This document shows positions 62,939 to 64,000 of a DNA stretch of 64,000 nt, in pieces. The stretch covers positions 29,153 to 93,152 of the forward strand of contig JAFGFQ010000009.1 of assembly GCA_016930995.1 (NCBI GenBank), written 5' to 3'. Origin of the DNA: Thermoplasmatota archaeon (GTDB lineage: Archaea; Thermoplasmatota; E2; DHVEG-1). Below the pieces are notes generated by a model. The model did no database searches, had not been told where the DNA came from, and worked only from the letters and a program-made list of their open reading frames with translations. Positions within the stretch are counted from its first letter, which is position 1. The number at the start of each line of letters is the position of its first letter. The position numbers and the translations under genes were made by a program.

Positions 62939-63891
62939 TGTCATATATAGAACTAAAAAAAGTAAACGATACCGAATACATTTCATTTGTAAAAAAATTT
63001 ACTTTCATGGGGAAAAATTTCAGGATTAAAGAACATATCGGGAGAAATATCTCAACGATAACTATTAAAGATTTTTTAAGAAAAAATTTTACGGACATAT
63101 CGAGAAAAGAATTTGAAATCAGAAAAATGTTTTTAGATAGATTAGATATAGTATATAATATAAACTTATTAGACTATGTAGAATTAAAATCTATTGAAAT
63201 CAACAATCTTTTTGAAATGAAAGATATTAAAGATGTTGTTCTTGTTGAATTTGCTAAAGAATTCATTTTTAATTCTAATAATATCGAGGGATCAAAAATT
63301 CCTGCCAAAGAAGTAAAAAAAATCATCGAAACAGGAAGCTCAAGATATAGTAATAGAAATGAAATAAAAGAAGTCTATAATTCAATTGAGGCGATGAATT
63401 ACTTACGAAGTGGTTTTAAATTCAATCTTCCTTCGATAAAAAGACTATATTATATTCTTACGAAAGGTCTCACGATGTCTGGTGGAGATCCGTATCCTCG
63501 AGGATTTAAAACAGTAGAAAATATCGTAAATAATCAATCAACCGTTTCTCCAGATAGGGTAGAAAATGAATTATCAAATCTTCTTAAATATTATATTAAA
63601 AACAAAAAAATAATGTACCCTTTTAAATTAGCTTTTGATTTTCATCTAAAATACGAAAATATCCACCCATTTTTAGATGCGAATGGAAGAACTGGTAGAT
63701 TGATAATGAACAAAATCCTCATGGACCACGGATATTTTCCGATTATTATTTATGCAAATAACAGCAGAGCATACCATAATGCAATTGCCAAAGGTCTACA
63801 ACGAAGAACAAAGAAGAACTACTATCAACTTATGTTTGAACAAGCAAAAAAAACATATGAAGTATATTTTACGATAACAAAACAATATTAA
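62938..63891 (+). CDS. Fic-domain protein (AMP-transferase-like, class II)
   Basis: 317 residues. The catalytic loop is HPFLDANGRTGR (His243) in the form HPFxxxNGRxxR. An inhibitory motif SNNIEG (Ser113, Glu117, Gly118; consensus S/TxxxE G/N) occurs near residue 113, upstream of the Fic core, as in class II Fic proteins, where the Glu blocks the active site. Fic enzymes transfer AMP or other phosphate-containing groups to proteins. Cassette between repeat copies 3 and 4. Confidence 0.88.
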   Translation: MSYIELKKVNDTEYISFVKKFTFMGKNFRIKEHIGRNISTITIKDFLRKNFTDISRKEFEIRKMFLDRLDIVYNINLLDYVELKSIEINNLFEMKDIKDVVLVEFAKEFIFNSNNIEGSKIPAKEVKKIIETGSSRYSNRNEIKEVYNSIEAMNYLRSGFKFNLPSIKRLYYILTKGLTMSGGDPYPRGFKTVENIVNNQSTVSPDRVENELSNLLKYYIKNKKIMYPFKLAFDFHLKYENIHPFLDANGRTGRLIMNKILMDHGYFPIIIYANNSRAYHNAIAKGLQRRTKKNYYQLMFEQAKKTYEVYFTITKQY

Positions 63892-63902
63892 AAAAAATTT
63901 GA

Positions 63903-63930
63903 GTGCTGGGTGTAGGCCGTAAGCCTCTTT
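63903..63930 (+). repeat. Cassette-boundary repeat, copy 4 (3'-truncated)
   Basis: The first 28 bases are identical to copy 3, ending at CCTCTTT. The second half (GGAGAAAAA box and GACAGAAGA box) is absent, so the junction lies exactly after the first half. Confidence 0.8.
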
Positions 63931-64000
63931 TTGTTCTAACGGTATTTGTCTGATGCGCCCTACCTACGAGCAGTCTGAATAACTGATCCCGATGTTTGGG
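63931..64000. other. Unassigned right edge
   Basis: About 70 bases of visibly more GC-rich sequence than the cassettes before it, no frame or motif recognised. TTCTAACGG occurs near 63934. Too short to judge. Confidence 0.2.

Noticed and set aside
60611..63930. CRISPR array
   Set aside because: Repeats are ~90 nt, hundreds of bases apart, with whole genes between them; not spacer-sized.

Overview
The window is archaeal and euryarchaeal. It encodes Alba, TFB, ribosomal protein S3Ae, archaeal NAC, ABCE1/Rli1, Mre11-Rad50, a Nre-family repair protein, two UbiA prenyltransferases and the GTPase/DUF2073/zinc-ribbon trio (ArvABC/OapABC) known from Euryarchaeota. Archaeal TATA boxes and leaderless or short-leader starts are common. 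Several large secreted proteins (subtilase with PKD domain, Ntn-hydrolase, phosphoesterase, NosD-like beta-helix) sit beside two glutamate dehydrogenases, glutamine synthetase and NfnAB. This suggests a peptide/amino-acid-using member of Thermoplasmatota, perhaps of the MBG-D/Thermoprofundales kind. That placement is inference from gene content; no rRNA or tRNA gene was seen.

Layout. 1-4221 (minus): Lhr helicase (cut by the window edge), Alba, a wHTH regulator with a small partner, and glnA. 4584-8486 (plus): secreted subtilase, threonine synthase. 8622-18373: GDH-1, a stand-alone RAM-domain protein, then an apparent operon of GDH-2 with two giant proteins that carry the nucleotide-binding domain of PEP synthase/PPDK but no phosphohistidine or PEP-binding domain. 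One giant carries receiver domains; the other carries a GAF-like region and a nucleotidyltransferase. 18370-29482: phosphoesterases, NfnAB, a divergent UbiA pair, CTP synthase, membrane proteins, NnrDE. 29547-35439: NAC, DUF167, Toprim protein, methyltransferase, GNAT, NreA with a radical SAM enzyme, S3Ae with a long charged tail. 35490-41909: secreted Ntn-hydrolase, then a flavoprotein-mre11-rad50 operon. 41934-47231: coiled-coil protein, arvABC, glyA-AK6-CDP-alcohol transferase. 47529-54793: zinc ribbon, HflX, an S-component-like/DUF4430 fusion, PrsW, ABCE1, CPBP protease, DEAD-box helicase. 54916-56265: cold-shock protein and TFB. 56666-60596: two secreted proteins. 60611-63930: toxin/antitoxin-type modules separated by a repeated element.

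Three things stand out. (1) The GDH-2 operon looks like an undescribed signalling or regulatory system joining ATP-grasp-type PPDK_N domains, receiver domains, a GAF-like region and a GlnD/MNT-like nucleotidyltransferase next to core nitrogen enzymes. (2) The cold-shock and TFB mRNAs share a nearly identical leader of about 70 nt that begins at the predicted start site of both, which suggests a shared post-transcriptional (perhaps cold) control. (3) The right end is a cassette-like island: copies of one directional repeat delimit Imm-5, RelBE, HicAB and Fic modules, whatever the gene orientation. Palindromes placed between TATA box and start codon at glnA, alba, the 61-residue zinc ribbon and relBE look like repressor operators.
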